From a virus, in IMG/VR virus record IMGVR_UViG_3300035698_006348, positions 22,464-86,463 of that record: a stretch of 64,000 nucleotides of DNA. One strand, written 5' to 3'. The stretch's first letter is position 1. Each line of letters starts with the position of its first letter. The notes beneath the pieces were generated by a model that saw nothing but the letters and a program-made list of their open reading frames with translations, was not told the DNA's origin and ran no database searches. Position numbers and translations under genes: made by a program. Shown here in pieces: positions 1-8,728 of the stretch.

Positions 1-2
1 TC

Positions 3-758
3 AGAAACAGTGTGGATTCATGTAGAGAGAGCATATATGCAACTTACGCACAAGCCTATGATGCAATACCAAACTCCCATCAAATTGTAAGCGAGTGCTC
101 AGTCTTCATTGGTGTATCACCAATGTACAAAAATGGGACACCAGAAAATGTAAAAAAGAAAGTGAGGCAGATTCTTGGTTTTAACTACACTGGTGCCAGT
201 CATATATGGGAATCAAGAGTTATCCAAGAAAGAAACTTTAATGGAATTACACTTAAAGGTAAATTGGTTACACCAAACATCATATCCCTTATAACTTTTG
301 TACTAAAATATCCAAGTATAAGTACAGTTTCCCATCAATCCATGATTACTATGGGAATGGGAGATATTGACCATGGTACCTATGGTATTAGTAAAAATCA
401 AGTTTTCCTAACTACAATGATGCTTCATGCAGTGGAGCATAGAAAAAGTTTCTGTAGTGTTGTCTTAGCCTTTGGAAACCAAGCCTCAAATGGAATAGGG
501 ACTTATTTACTTAAGTTTCCTCCAAAAAGTTTTATTGTGGAAGCTATTAAATACTATATTAAATATAGAAAAACATTTGATAAAATGTACTTTACTCCAG
601 ATTTTCTATTTGCAGGAACAGTTTTTGAAACCAAAGAAGCCTATGATATTTTCTTTAAAACCCTGGTTGAGCTTATGCCAAATACTATACATCCTGATAC
701 AAATTGCCCAGAAGATGAAGATGATTGGGATGAAGAAGATGAGGATTATGATGATTAA
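3..758 (+). CDS. Hypothetical protein with acidic C-terminus (5' end outside window)
   Basis: The frame is open from the left edge of the window, so the true start may lie upstream; the first possible start inside is a GTG at 12 with no ribosome binding site in front of it, which favours a truncated gene. I do not recognise the family. The visible 250 residues are mixed alpha/beta with no signal peptide or membrane segment. The last 20 residues are almost all Asp and Glu, a tail often seen on DNA-mimicking or protein-binding phage proteins, though no such role can be claimed here. Its end overlaps the start of the next gene, so the two are probably co-translated. Confidence 0.6.
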   Translation, partial: RNSVDSCRESIYATYAQAYDAIPNSHQIVSECSVFIGVSPMYKNGTPENVKKKVRQILGFNYTGASHIWESRVIQERNFNGITLKGKLVTPNIISLITFVLKYPSISTVSHQSMITMGMGDIDHGTYGISKNQVFLTTMMLHAVEHRKSFCSVVLAFGNQASNGIGTYLLKFPPKSFIVEAIKYYIKYRKTFDKMYFTPDFLFAGTVFETKEAYDIFFKTLVELMPNTIHPDTNCPEDEDDWDEEDEDYDD

Positions 759-1470
759 GCCCACTTACACTAATACCAGAGTATCTATATATGTAAAAGA
801 TACAGAATCTGGAAATATCACTTATCGTCTTGGTTCTTATTGTAAAGATATATTATTAAATGGGATTGTAGCTATTTTACGTCTCGACAATAAAACGATT
901 GGGCTAACACTTCCAGTAGACACAAAACCTAAGCATATCCATAGATTTATAAACATACTCAATAAAATTTATGGGGTGGAAATTACATGGGAAACTATAG
1001 AATCATTACCTGTACTATGGATAGAAAATGAAATACCAACTCATCTGTATGTATTTATAATCCATCTAATTAAGCATGGAGAGTTTGATTTTTATAGTGA
1101 TATATATAATGAACTTACACCTGGGTGGGATTTAGCTTTTGGACGTAGCAGTATAGCGAGTTGGCTACTCAGTAAAATTCCAAATGACACACGGTCTACC
1201 TATATGCTATCTTCTGCTTTTTATGCTTTTCTTAGACCAGAAGAAATAGTTGAGGAAATCCCGAAAAATATTGGTTGTGCTATGGTGATTGAATTATCCA
1301 AAACACACCGTATGTTTTATTTTGTTAGAGTTAATTTTGAATGGTTCGATAAAAGGTTTAAAGAGCAGTTAACGACCCATGTGGATGATTTAGTAATGTG
1401 TATGTCAGAAACTGACTGGTTATTGATTAGAGCTTATATTACATGCCTTATACATATGAAAAGGAGCTAA
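748..1470 (+). CDS. Hypothetical protein
   Basis: About 240 residues. I chose the ATG pair at 748/751, which overlaps the end of the preceding gene and follows a purine-rich GATGAGG stretch; the open frame extends upstream to 535 but that part is the other-frame shadow of the previous gene. No known motif was recognised. The product is soluble-looking, with no membrane segments. It is followed after 1 bp by the next gene, inside a tightly packed rightward operon that includes RtcB. Function unknown. Confidence 0.65.
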   Translation: MMIKPTYTNTRVSIYVKDTESGNITYRLGSYCKDILLNGIVAILRLDNKTIGLTLPVDTKPKHIHRFINILNKIYGVEITWETIESLPVLWIENEIPTHLYVFIIHLIKHGEFDFYSDIYNELTPGWDLAFGRSSIASWLLSKIPNDTRSTYMLSSAFYAFLRPEEIVEEIPKNIGCAMVIELSKTHRMFYFVRVNFEWFDKRFKEQLTTHVDDLVMCMSETDWLLIRAYITCLIHMKRS

Positions 1471-1471
1471 G

Positions 1472-1840
1472 ATGGAGAACAAAATGGTTAAAGAATTACT
1501 TACAGAAAAAGAACTAATGGAAAAAGTAAAACAAGCAAATAATATAATGAAACTTAGATATGATAGTGATGATTTTAGTATGATATGGGTCTTACGTTTT
1601 AAGTATAATGGAAATAATGATTACTTTATATATAATGCAGAGGGAGACTATAATATCTTTATTTCTCCATATTATATATCTATCTCTGGAAATATGGGAG
1701 CAATTATGAAGTTTTTTGACAATCATTATGGAAATATTTTCCCAAAATTAGAAATAGACTCAGAAACAATGGAAGTTATGTTAGAAGAATGGCGTGGATT
1801 TAATAAACTAATGCCTATTATAAGTGGAGAGGATAAATAA
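1472..1840 (+). CDS. Hypothetical small protein
   Basis: 122 residues, starting at an ATG preceded by a good AAGGAG site eight bases upstream. It begins with a helical, charged N-terminus (many Lys and Glu) and continues with a beta-rich middle containing many Tyr. I recognise no family. It sits directly upstream of the RNA ligase gene with only 1 bp between them, so it is probably co-expressed with it. No membrane segment or signal peptide. Confidence 0.65.
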   Translation: MENKMVKELLTEKELMEKVKQANNIMKLRYDSDDFSMIWVLRFKYNGNNDYFIYNAEGDYNIFISPYYISISGNMGAIMKFFDNHYGNIFPKLEIDSETMEVMLEEWRGFNKLMPIISGEDK

Positions 1841-1841
1841 A

Positions 1842-3059
1842 ATGTTAAAAATTTCTGGTAAATATAATGAAGCAGTAGTATATGCAAATGAAGTTGAAGA
1901 GACTGCCAAAGACCAAATCATTGAATTGTGTAACCAACAATTTACTGCTGGATGGGCTATTAGAATGATGCCAGATTTACATGCTGGTGCTGGATGTGTA
2001 ATTGGAACAACTATTGATCTGAAAGAGAATAAGAAGATTGTACCAAACCTCATTGGGGTAGATATTGGCTGTGGGGTTAGAGTTGTACATCTAGGAAAGG
2101 TGGATATTGATTTTGATAAATTAGAAAACTTTATTAGAACAAATATCCCAACTGGATTTCATGTTAGAAGTAAACCTCATAGGTTATTGGAAGAAACAAG
2201 ACTACGTGATCTATGCTGTTATTCAGATGTTTACAAGCCAAAGCATAAATTAGCCATTGGAACTCTCGGAAGTGGCAATCATTTTATTGAGATAGATAAA
2301 GATAACCAAGGAAATAAATATTTACTAATCCATACTGGTAGTAGAAATTTAGGGTTCAGGATAGCTAATTTTTGGCAAAGAAGAGCTATTGAGACCATTG
2401 GTATAGCCAAAATTAAATATAGGGAGGATGTAATTGCCCATGCAAAGAAAACAAATGAAGAAGGTACTATCCAAGATAGACTTAAAGGAAATTTTTTAAG
2501 GACACCACCAGAGGCATTGTGTTATCTAGAAGGAGTAAACTTTGATGGTTACATGATGGATATGAAGGTAGCCCAGGAATATGCAGAGCTAAACAGAAAA
2601 GCCATAGCAGAGGTTATCATCGAAGGTATGGGATTTACACCTATTCATCAATTCTCATCGGTCCATAACTATATTGAAGATTCAAGAATTATTAGAAAAG
2701 GTGCAGTCTCTGCCAAAGAGGGTGAACGGCTAATTATCCCAATCAATATGAGGGATGGGGCTTTACTATGTGCTGGTCTTGGGAATAAAGATGCAAACTA
2801 TTCTGCTCCACACGGGGCTGGTAGACTATATTCACGTGGTGATGCAAAGAGAAAACTTAGCATGGCTACATATGAAAGTGAGATGTCTGAGGTTTATACA
2901 ACAAGTGTAACTCCAGAAACTCTTGATGAATGTGCTGGAGCGTATAAACCAATAGAAGAGATTATTAAAAACATTGATACTCTGGTAACAGTTACTGAAC
3001 ATATAGTACCAGTATACTCACTAAAGGATATCCCAGAGAAAAGAAGAAGGAGAAGGTAA
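1842..3059 (+). CDS. rtcB: RNA-splicing ligase RtcB
   Basis: 405 residues, the usual length for the family. RtcB joins RNA ends carrying 2',3'-cyclic or 3'-phosphate to 5'-OH ends, using GTP and Mn2+. Visible motifs: PDLHAGAG (about 44-51), GVDIGCG with Asp74 and Cys77 as metal ligands, GSGNHF (about 143-148), IHTGSR with His164, VHNY with His275, and the guanylylation motif PHGAGR with His324. All key residues seem present, so it is probably active. The ATG at 1842 is preferred over the upstream open frame because GGAGAGG lies just upstream. It ends in a TAATG overlap with the next gene. In phages the enzyme is thought to repair tRNA or other RNA cut by host defence nucleases; that role is inferred here. 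Confidence 0.95.
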   Translation: MLKISGKYNEAVVYANEVEETAKDQIIELCNQQFTAGWAIRMMPDLHAGAGCVIGTTIDLKENKKIVPNLIGVDIGCGVRVVHLGKVDIDFDKLENFIRTNIPTGFHVRSKPHRLLEETRLRDLCCYSDVYKPKHKLAIGTLGSGNHFIEIDKDNQGNKYLLIHTGSRNLGFRIANFWQRRAIETIGIAKIKYREDVIAHAKKTNEEGTIQDRLKGNFLRTPPEALCYLEGVNFDGYMMDMKVAQEYAELNRKAIAEVIIEGMGFTPIHQFSSVHNYIEDSRIIRKGAVSAKEGERLIIPINMRDGALLCAGLGNKDANYSAPHGAGRLYSRGDAKRKLSMATYESEMSEVYTTSVTPETLDECAGAYKPIEEIIKNIDTLVTVTEHIVPVYSLKDIPEKRRRRR

Positions 3060-3406
3060 TGCCCACTGTAACATATTGTTTTTATGGAGTGTATAGAACT
3101 ATGTATAAAATGGATAATATTCTATGTAAAGTTACTGAGGATAATGGGTATTACAGAACAACACATATACCATCAGCTACAACTGGTTTAGAAGCTATCC
3201 GTAGTAAATTCCCCATAACTCCTTTGGCAACCGTAGTATATAAAGGACTTTATGAAGAACATGGTTTTAAAGGATTTAATATTATCGACTGTGAAGATAA
3301 GCATATATGGTTACATGCTGGCGTTGATTTAAATAATAAATTTGTGTTTGAATATACACCAAAAAAGGCGGGTGTAGTGGATAAAGATGGGTTTATTTGG
3401 ATATAG
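3059..3406 (+). CDS. Hypothetical protein, paralogue of the next gene
   Basis: 115 residues, starting at an ATG that overlaps the RtcB stop codon (TAATG), so probably translated by coupling. It aligns along its whole length with the next protein: both have an FYG-Y--M-KM opening, an ALA/PLA-V-YK block, a KGF---D-EDKHIWL-AG block and end in D-DGF-W. No known family was recognised. The pair therefore comes from a tandem duplication. No membrane segments. Confidence 0.7.
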   Translation: MPTVTYCFYGVYRTMYKMDNILCKVTEDNGYYRTTHIPSATTGLEAIRSKFPITPLATVVYKGLYEEHGFKGFNIIDCEDKHIWLHAGVDLNNKFVFEYTPKKAGVVDKDGFIWI

Positions 3407-3420
3407 AAAAGGATAAGATA

Positions 3421-3762
3421 ATGGAATTTGATTTTTATGGAACATATAAGGATATGTTTAAAATGGGCACTGTGATAGCTTTAGTAACTCCTGATGAGCA
3501 TCTTGGATTCAGAACTGAATTTATATCTGCTGCTATAGAAATAGCTAATAAATTCTCTGAAGAACCATTGGCAAGAGTAACATATAAATCTATACTATCA
3601 GAAGGATGGAAAGGATTTACATTAACTGATGCAGAGGATGGACATATTTGGCTAACTGCTGGTACTAAAGAAGATCATTATGGTAATAAAGAGTTTGTAT
3701 TTCTATCTAATATGGAACAAAAACAATCAAAAGTGGATAGTGAAGGTTTTGTATGGATGTAA
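3421..3762 (+). CDS. Hypothetical protein, paralogue of the previous gene
   Basis: 113 residues. I start it at the ATG at 3421, preceded by AAAAGGATAA; the frame is open from a TTG at 3397 but that would overlap the neighbour and has no ribosome binding site. It shares the FYGTYKDMFKM opening, the GWKGF-L-DAEDGHIWL-AG block and the DSEGFVWM end with the protein encoded just upstream. The copies have diverged strongly, so the duplication is old and both are probably kept for a reason. Function unknown. Confidence 0.7.
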   Translation: MEFDFYGTYKDMFKMGTVIALVTPDEHLGFRTEFISAAIEIANKFSEEPLARVTYKSILSEGWKGFTLTDAEDGHIWLTAGTKEDHYGNKEFVFLSNMEQKQSKVDSEGFVWM

Positions 3763-3777
3763 AAAAGGAGGAATAGA

Positions 3778-4041
3778 ATGGCTGCTATTGATAAAATCTA
3801 TGGCACAACACAAGAATTTCTTGAGTTTTTTGAATGGTGTAAGAAAAATAAAAAGAGTGCTTTACCATATTTTTATTATGCTAGTAATGAACATATTACA
3901 AATATCAGAATGAAAGAGTGGAATGATGGGAAAAATCACGTGATTTCAAACTTCCCAAAACACATTGATGTATGGATGCTTAATAATTGTCCACTAGAGT
4001 TTATTACTAAGAAAATTAAAGAACAATATAATATGGATTAG
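3778..4041 (+). CDS. Hypothetical small protein
   Basis: 87 residues with a very strong ribosome binding site (AAAGGAGG) seven bases before the ATG. Rich in Lys, Tyr, Phe and Trp; no known motif and no membrane segment. It follows the paralogue pair closely in the same rightward operon. I cannot suggest a function. Confidence 0.65.
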   Translation: MAAIDKIYGTTQEFLEFFEWCKKNKKSALPYFYYASNEHITNIRMKEWNDGKNHVISNFPKHIDVWMLNNCPLEFITKKIKEQYNMD

Positions 4042-4051
4042 GAGAATTAAA

Positions 4052-4387
4052 ATGAGAATTGATATTGAAACAGTGAATCTTATACAGTATCTACGGAGAA
4101 TGATTAATCAAACACCATTAGAAGAAATTGAGTGGTATTCTGAGGGTAAACAATTAATACCTCCACCAGAAACTATCAAAGAGTTTAACTATATTGGATT
4201 AAGTAATATTCAATTTGTAACATGTGATTACAAAGATTGGAGAGAAGATTGGCCAGTAAATGCTGTACCCTCTAGGGAACGTAGAGAATATCTACGGGAT
4301 GGTGTGGAAGACTTTTTTATTGACAATAAGGATATACTTAGTAGATTGGCAGAACTGACTAAAGAAATATATAAAGAGGAGAATTAA
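4052..4387 (+). CDS. Hypothetical small protein
   Basis: 111 residues with a TAGGAG ribosome binding site before the ATG. The middle carries charged and aromatic stretches (YKDWREDWP, SRERREYL). No family recognised. It ends immediately before the start of the next gene, with the gene's own tail (AAAGAGGAG) providing that gene's ribosome binding site. Confidence 0.65.
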   Translation: MRIDIETVNLIQYLRRMINQTPLEEIEWYSEGKQLIPPPETIKEFNYIGLSNIQFVTCDYKDWREDWPVNAVPSRERREYLRDGVEDFFIDNKDILSRLAELTKEIYKEEN

Positions 4388-4762
4388 ATGAGTGAAAATG
4401 AGAAATGCCCAGTGTGTAATAGTGATGGTGTACTTATGCAAACAGAATTTTATAATCAATTCTATGTAGTATGCTCTAGGTTATTTGATTGTGGTTGGAG
4501 AAGACAAGAAGCATTTAATACAGAAAAAGAAGCTTGGCAATCCTGGGATTACCGCCCAGAAAATGATATTGAATCGGGGACAACATCTTATTTACAGACA
4601 CGTTGTGGAATACAAAAAATATCAATAAAAAAATTGAGAACAGAAATGGAAAGATTAAAAGATATTATCAATCGAACGCATGATGAAGCATGTAATATAT
4701 TTTGTGATTCTGGTATAAATTCAGGAAAATTAATGGAAATTTTAGAGGAAGAAGTAAAATGA
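4388..4762 (+). CDS. Zinc-ribbon protein of the Lar (restriction alleviation) type
   Basis: 124 residues. The N-terminus shows a four-cysteine zinc ribbon: CPVC at 7-10, then a Cys and a FDCGW block, followed by the EAWQSWDYRP segment that matches the EA--WN-R signature of the Lar-like family. Family members in phages are often annotated as restriction alleviation proteins, but most have no tested function. The C-terminal half is helical and probably a coiled coil. A second protein of this type is encoded at 13913-14191. It overlaps the next gene by 4 bp. Confidence 0.65.
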   Translation: MSENEKCPVCNSDGVLMQTEFYNQFYVVCSRLFDCGWRRQEAFNTEKEAWQSWDYRPENDIESGTTSYLQTRCGIQKISIKKLRTEMERLKDIINRTHDEACNIFCDSGINSGKLMEILEEEVK

Positions 4763-5517
4763 AACTAAATAAATCTGTAAAATTATACAAAGTACTACGT
4801 GGTGGCGGGAACTCATGCCATGGCGGTAACTGTGTTTGGTCTCTACCTGATGGTGATACACCAGGTAAATGGATGCCAAAAATTAATGATAAACTAGTAG
4901 TATGTAAAAATGGATACCATCTTATTACAAGAAACTTCCTAATTGACTGGATTAATTTGGGAGTTTATGAAGCGGAATGTAAAGGAAAAACTTTATTATC
5001 TGGTGATAAAATTGTTACAAAAAAAGTTAGACTACTACGCAGAGTTGGGCTTTTGGATAAAAGACTGGTCAGACTTTTTACTTACGATTGTGTTGATAGA
5101 ATATTACCTATGTTTGAGAATGAGAATCCGTATGATAAAATCCTAAGAAAAGCAATAGAAACAGCAAGATTATATGCAGATGGTAAAGCAACAGAAAAAG
5201 AAATAATTATGGTAAGAGAGGAGGCTGAAAATATACTACTAGCATGTACCACAGACACTAGAACAAAATATGCAATAACTGCTGTTATATCTGCTACTCT
5301 ATTATATGATAATCCAAAGAATCTTAACGTATTGCTTTGTGAACTGGATTTTGTGGCATATATTGCAAAAAGTGTTGCAAATAGTGCAAGAATCTCAAAG
5401 GCACATGCTATGATGGAACAAGGTATAAAATGTAATACCACATATATTAGCGAAAGAGCCTGGCAAAGCGATAAATTGTTTGAATATTTAGAGGTAGGGA
5501 ATAAACTATACTCGTAA
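4759..5517 (+). CDS. Phage protein with SCHGG/PGKW domain (DUF7666-like)
   Basis: 252 residues. The N-terminal 75 residues show a pattern I know from many phage proteins: LYKVLRGGGNSCHGG, then VWSLP, then TPGKWMP, then KNGYHLI and GVYEAE. I believe this is the DUF7666-type domain, but the name is from memory. The rest is helical and rich in Ala and Glu, as is common for the tails of these proteins. It is the last gene of the rightward operon and is followed by a strong terminator. Function unknown. Confidence 0.65.
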   Translation: MKLNKSVKLYKVLRGGGNSCHGGNCVWSLPDGDTPGKWMPKINDKLVVCKNGYHLITRNFLIDWINLGVYEAECKGKTLLSGDKIVTKKVRLLRRVGLLDKRLVRLFTYDCVDRILPMFENENPYDKILRKAIETARLYADGKATEKEIIMVREEAENILLACTTDTRTKYAITAVISATLLYDNPKNLNVLLCELDFVAYIAKSVANSARISKAHAMMEQGIKCNTTYISERAWQSDKLFEYLEVGNKLYS

Positions 5518-5540
5518 TAAAATAGTTTTACTTAATTAAA

Positions 5541-5577
5541 AAGAGCCCGATGGGAAAGTCCATCGGGCTCTTTTTTT
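5541..5577. terminator. Bidirectional intrinsic terminator between convergent operons
   Basis: A perfect 13-bp GC-rich stem (AAGAGCCCGATGG pairing with CCATCGGGCTCTT, 5541-5553 and 5560-5572) with a 6-nt loop, followed by a run of T on the + strand. On the opposite strand the stem is followed by TTTTAATT, so it can stop transcription from both sides. It lies exactly between the rightward operon and the convergent leftward operon. Confidence 0.93.
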
Positions 5578-5586
5578 ATGGTTATA

Positions 5587-7890
5587 TCATTTATTCAGTA
5601 TCTGGAAAAACTTAGATTTATCTCTGTAAATTGTGCCTCCTTTTAACTCTGACTTCCACATATAAATATACATAGCAAATACTTCATCTACTGTAGTATT
5701 AGTTGGACAATTAATTGTTTTACTAATACTATTGGTAATATACTCTTGCCATGCTGATTGCATGTTTACATGGTCTTTCCAATCAAGATCATGAGCAGTA
5801 ATAAATACTTCCTTAAGCTTATCTGGAACTCCATCTATATCTTGTAGTGAGCCTTTAGCTATAATTTCTTTCTTTATTTCCTCTAAATTTTCAACCCCAT
5901 ATTCTTCTAGTTTTCTAAATAGAATTGGGTTTACTTCTACAATCTTATCCTTTACAGAATTACCAACACCCTCTGTTATATATCTAGTGTAAGCTAAAGC
6001 AAAGAATGGTTCAATACCAGAATTTACTCCAGCTAGTAAAGCAATACTTCCTGTTGGTGCTATTGATGTAACTGATACATTCCGTAATGGAAAGTCAGTA
6101 CGTTCAATAGGTTTATTTATTCCAGATAGTGGGGAATTTAATACTCTATTTACTGATGAGAAGTCAATCTGCTCCGCATCATAATCAGGAAATGTTCCGC
6201 GTTCTTCTGCAAGTACATTTGACTCCAATATAGCAAAGAATGAAATAAACCATCCTAAATAATTTGCGAGAGTTATAGCATCTTTGGAATTATATGGCAT
6301 CTCCAGCTCTGCTAACAAATCAGCAAACCCCATAACACCTACACCAAGCCTACGCAATGCTTTGGATGTAGTGTTGATTTCATCAATCTGGGTCTCCGAG
6401 ATCGTCTGAACATTATCAAGAAATCTTACGGACTTTCTAACTAAAAACTCTAAGAACTCTAAATTGAGTGCCTTCGTGTTAAAATCATATACACTATGTA
6501 AGTTAATACTACCTAAGCAACATGATTCATGTGGTAATAGGGGGACTTCACCGCATGGGTTGGTCGTATCTATATCTCCCTTATACTTCCTAACTATATT
6601 ATCTTTGTTTACTCTATCTAAGAATAGAATTCCTGGATCTCCAGACTCCCAAGCCCGTAAAGCAATATTATATAAAATAGCTCTGGCTGGTACAGTTTTT
6701 ACTACCTTCTTATCAACAACAGATAATAAATTCCAATTCTTATCCTCAATAACTGCTTCCATAAAATCATCTGTAATTCCAATAGAGACATTGAAATGAG
6801 TTAGTTGATTGTTCTGTAATACATGAGATAAATCTTCAATGTTTCCAGCATCCTTAGAATACGCCTGGAATTCACTAATCAGGCGTTTATTTTTTTCAGT
6901 TAATGTAGATTTATAATCTATAAATTCAATAACATCTGGATGAGTAATATTCATAATACCCATCTGTGCTCCTCTTCTAGAAGCCTGTTGTATTACTTCT
7001 CCTGTATGGTCAAACAAGGTCATAAAAGATAATGGACCAGAATTATGTGAAATAAATCCATTTGCAATAAAATTATGAAACGGCTTTTTCATCGCTAAAT
7101 CATACACCTTCTCAATACCAACATATTCAATGGAAATAATCTTATCAAAGTATATTTCCTTGTGTAATCTTGGATTTCCTACTGCAATTAAGTCTCCAAC
7201 AGAGAATTGTTTTGTTTCTTGCCAATCATGTTTAGAATTTAAAAACCTATGATTACTTGTCGCCTTTATTGAATATCCGTCTTCTGTGGTTATTTTATAG
7301 ACCTTTTCCTCTCCATTGTAAATAATATCCACTATACTATTTAGACCCAATGAATTATTTTCTTTCATACACCTAATAAGAGGAAAAACCTTGCCTCTAG
7401 ACCTTCTATCAAATAATGTGGAAAGAGTTACTTCCTCTTTTTGTTTCCATCTTGCACTATCTTTATATACAACTGTGTCACCAGTCAAACAAGCCTTACC
7501 TCCAGTAGTTTTTATCTCAGCACCCTTTTCTCTAATACGAGAGAAATTATATCCTACTCCCCCTCCCCAAGCAAACACTTCAGCAGACTTACCTAAAGCA
7601 TCATATAATGATTTTCGTGAGTCCTCTATTGGAATCACAAAGCAGTTCATAAGATTCTTTATACCAGTACCAGCATTAGCTATAACTCTCCCACCTGGAA
7701 GAAAAGCATTATTACTAATCATATTGAAGAAGTCTCCAGCTAACTTGGAGACTTCTTCTTTTGTTTTACCATATGAAAGTTCTGCATTAGCCACTGTTGA
7801 ACTTACTCTCCAGCAAGCCTCTTCCCATGTTTCTTTTGGATCCACAGCATACTTCATCTTGAATATTCTGTTTGCTACATCATTTAACAT
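5587..7890 (-). CDS. nrdJ: Adenosylcobalamin-type (class II-like) ribonucleotide reductase with mini-intein
   Basis: 767 residues including a 150-residue intein (134-283), leaving a 617-residue enzyme. It reduces ribonucleotides to deoxyribonucleotides for phage DNA synthesis. Visible: MNCFVIP with Cys83 (first redox Cys), GGGVGYNFSRIRE, SGPLSFM, RRGAQMG, and NPCGEVP with the thiyl-radical Cys446 and Glu448, then ESCC with the second redox Cys at +11, and APTGSIALLAG. This matches the class II spacing. The usual C-terminal tail with a CxxC pair and zinc ribbon is absent: the protein stops at FFQILNK just before a terminator. A separate 42-residue ribbon protein at 26379-26507 may supply it. 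An AAGGGA site precedes the ATG. It is the last gene of the leftward operon. Confidence 0.93.
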   Translation of the reverse strand: MLNDVANRIFKMKYAVDPKETWEEACWRVSSTVANAELSYGKTKEEVSKLAGDFFNMISNNAFLPGGRVIANAGTGIKNLMNCFVIPIEDSRKSLYDALGKSAEVFAWGGGVGYNFSRIREKGAEIKTTGGKACLTGDTVVYKDSARWKQKEEVTLSTLFDRRSRGKVFPLIRCMKENNSLGLNSIVDIIYNGEEKVYKITTEDGYSIKATSNHRFLNSKHDWQETKQFSVGDLIAVGNPRLHKEIYFDKIISIEYVGIEKVYDLAMKKPFHNFIANGFISHNSGPLSFMTLFDHTGEVIQQASRRGAQMGIMNITHPDVIEFIDYKSTLTEKNKRLISEFQAYSKDAGNIEDLSHVLQNNQLTHFNVSIGITDDFMEAVIEDKNWNLLSVVDKKVVKTVPARAILYNIALRAWESGDPGILFLDRVNKDNIVRKYKGDIDTTNPCGEVPLLPHESCCLGSINLHSVYDFNTKALNLEFLEFLVRKSVRFLDNVQTISETQIDEINTTSKALRRLGVGVMGFADLLAELEMPYNSKDAITLANYLGWFISFFAILESNVLAEERGTFPDYDAEQIDFSSVNRVLNSPLSGINKPIERTDFPLRNVSVTSIAPTGSIALLAGVNSGIEPFFALAYTRYITEGVGNSVKDKIVEVNPILFRKLEEYGVENLEEIKKEIIAKGSLQDIDGVPDKLKEVFITAHDLDWKDHVNMQSAWQEYITNSISKTINCPTNTTVDEVFAMYIYMWKSELKGGTIYRDKSKFFQILNK
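7042..7491 (-). mobile_element. Mini-intein in ribonucleotide reductase (no endonuclease)
   Basis: 150 residues inserted between GGKA and SGPLSFM of the reductase. It begins with Cys (CLTGDTVVY, block A), has a block B-like TSNHRFL, and ends with FHNFIANGFISHN followed by Ser as the +1 residue, all standard for protein splicing. No LAGLIDADG or HNH motif and no room for one, so the homing endonuclease has been lost or was never present. It should splice itself out to give active enzyme. The boundaries follow from the splice motifs and the uninterrupted extein sequence. Confidence 0.93.
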
Positions 7891-7900
7891 AGATAATCCC

Positions 7901-8728
7901 TTATTTTAATAATAAACCTTGATAATCTTTACTGAATATAAATACTTCCCGTGACTTTTCAGCACCTGGGAACATTCCATAAGCCCACTGTTCAGGCTCT
8001 GCTCTTATAAAATCTCTGTACAAGTTACCTATATAATCTGAATTATTATAAGTCATAATCCAATTCAGTTTATTCGTAAGAAGGTCTCTTAGTTCTTCAT
8101 GAGGGAATCCTTTATGTAAACTACCATCTTTACCATAATACTCAGAATTATTACCTAAAGCATAAGGGGGATCAAGAAACATAAACGTATCCTCTGTATT
8201 ATTATTTATTGTATCTCTAAAATCCTGTAAATCTACAGAGAAGTTATCTACTTTGAATTTAGATAAAAAGTTTACATTAGACTCTTTGAAGCCTTTTTGT
8301 TTCTTTGCCATACTTCCAGACATTCCTCTACCTGAGAAAGAGGCTCTATTTAAAACATAGAACTGTACAGCTTTTTGATACTGAGTTTTGTATACAGTCT
8401 TCTTTAGGGCTTTAAAATCATCAACAGAAATAGGTAAAAACTCCATTGCAGCTTTTGCAACACCTTCTGCGTTGTCTATAACTTCCTTCCAAAAATCTAC
8501 CAATAATGGATAACCATCGTAACACTTTGTTTTTACTCCTACTGAGGCAGTAGATAACTCTACCCAAGCCCCACCAACAAATGGGGAGATAATTTTTTCT
8601 ACTTCCCATGGAATACATGCTAGTATTTGTCGAATAGCTTTTGATTTTCCTCCTGGATACTGTAATGGAGAACGTGGTAGATTCTTTCTAGGCAACAACT
8701 CCCCTAAATTATTTTCTATATGCAACAT
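7901..8728 (-). CDS. dam: DNA adenine N6-methyltransferase (D12 class, Dam-like)
   Basis: 275 residues. Transfers a methyl group from S-adenosylmethionine to adenine in DNA. Motifs in family order: LQYPGGKSKAIRQIL (N-terminal part of the cofactor site), PFVGGAWVE (the FxGxG-like loop), and FLDPPYALG (catalytic DPPY). Size matches the D12 class. The ATG at 8728 follows AAAGGAAG; a TTG one codon earlier is less likely. With no cognate restriction enzyme nearby it probably protects phage DNA from host restriction or alters regulation; the target sequence cannot be read from the protein. It overlaps the dUTPase gene by about 20 bp. Confidence 0.92.
   Translation of the reverse strand: MLHIENNLGELLPRKNLPRSPLQYPGGKSKAIRQILACIPWEVEKIISPFVGGAWVELSTASVGVKTKCYDGYPLLVDFWKEVIDNAEGVAKAAMEFLPISVDDFKALKKTVYKTQYQKAVQFYVLNRASFSGRGMSGSMAKKQKGFKESNVNFLSKFKVDNFSVDLQDFRDTINNNTEDTFMFLDPPYALGNNSEYYGKDGSLHKGFPHEELRDLLTNKLNWIMTYNNSDYIGNLYRDFIRAEPEQWAYGMFPGAEKSREVFIFSKDYQGLLLK

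Noticed and set aside
4388-4762. Anti-restriction function as a firm call
   Set aside because: Only the zinc-ribbon and EAW--W signature support the Lar family; the functional name is historic, so it was kept as a family label.
5082-5441. 119-residue antisense open frame under the gene at 4759
   Set aside because: No start signals, and it is a reverse-frame shadow of a gene with clear domain pattern.
5587-5650. Frameshift that truncated the ribonucleotide reductase C-terminus
   Set aside because: No further coding sequence for a zinc ribbon was found in any frame between the stop and the terminator; the short form seems genuine.
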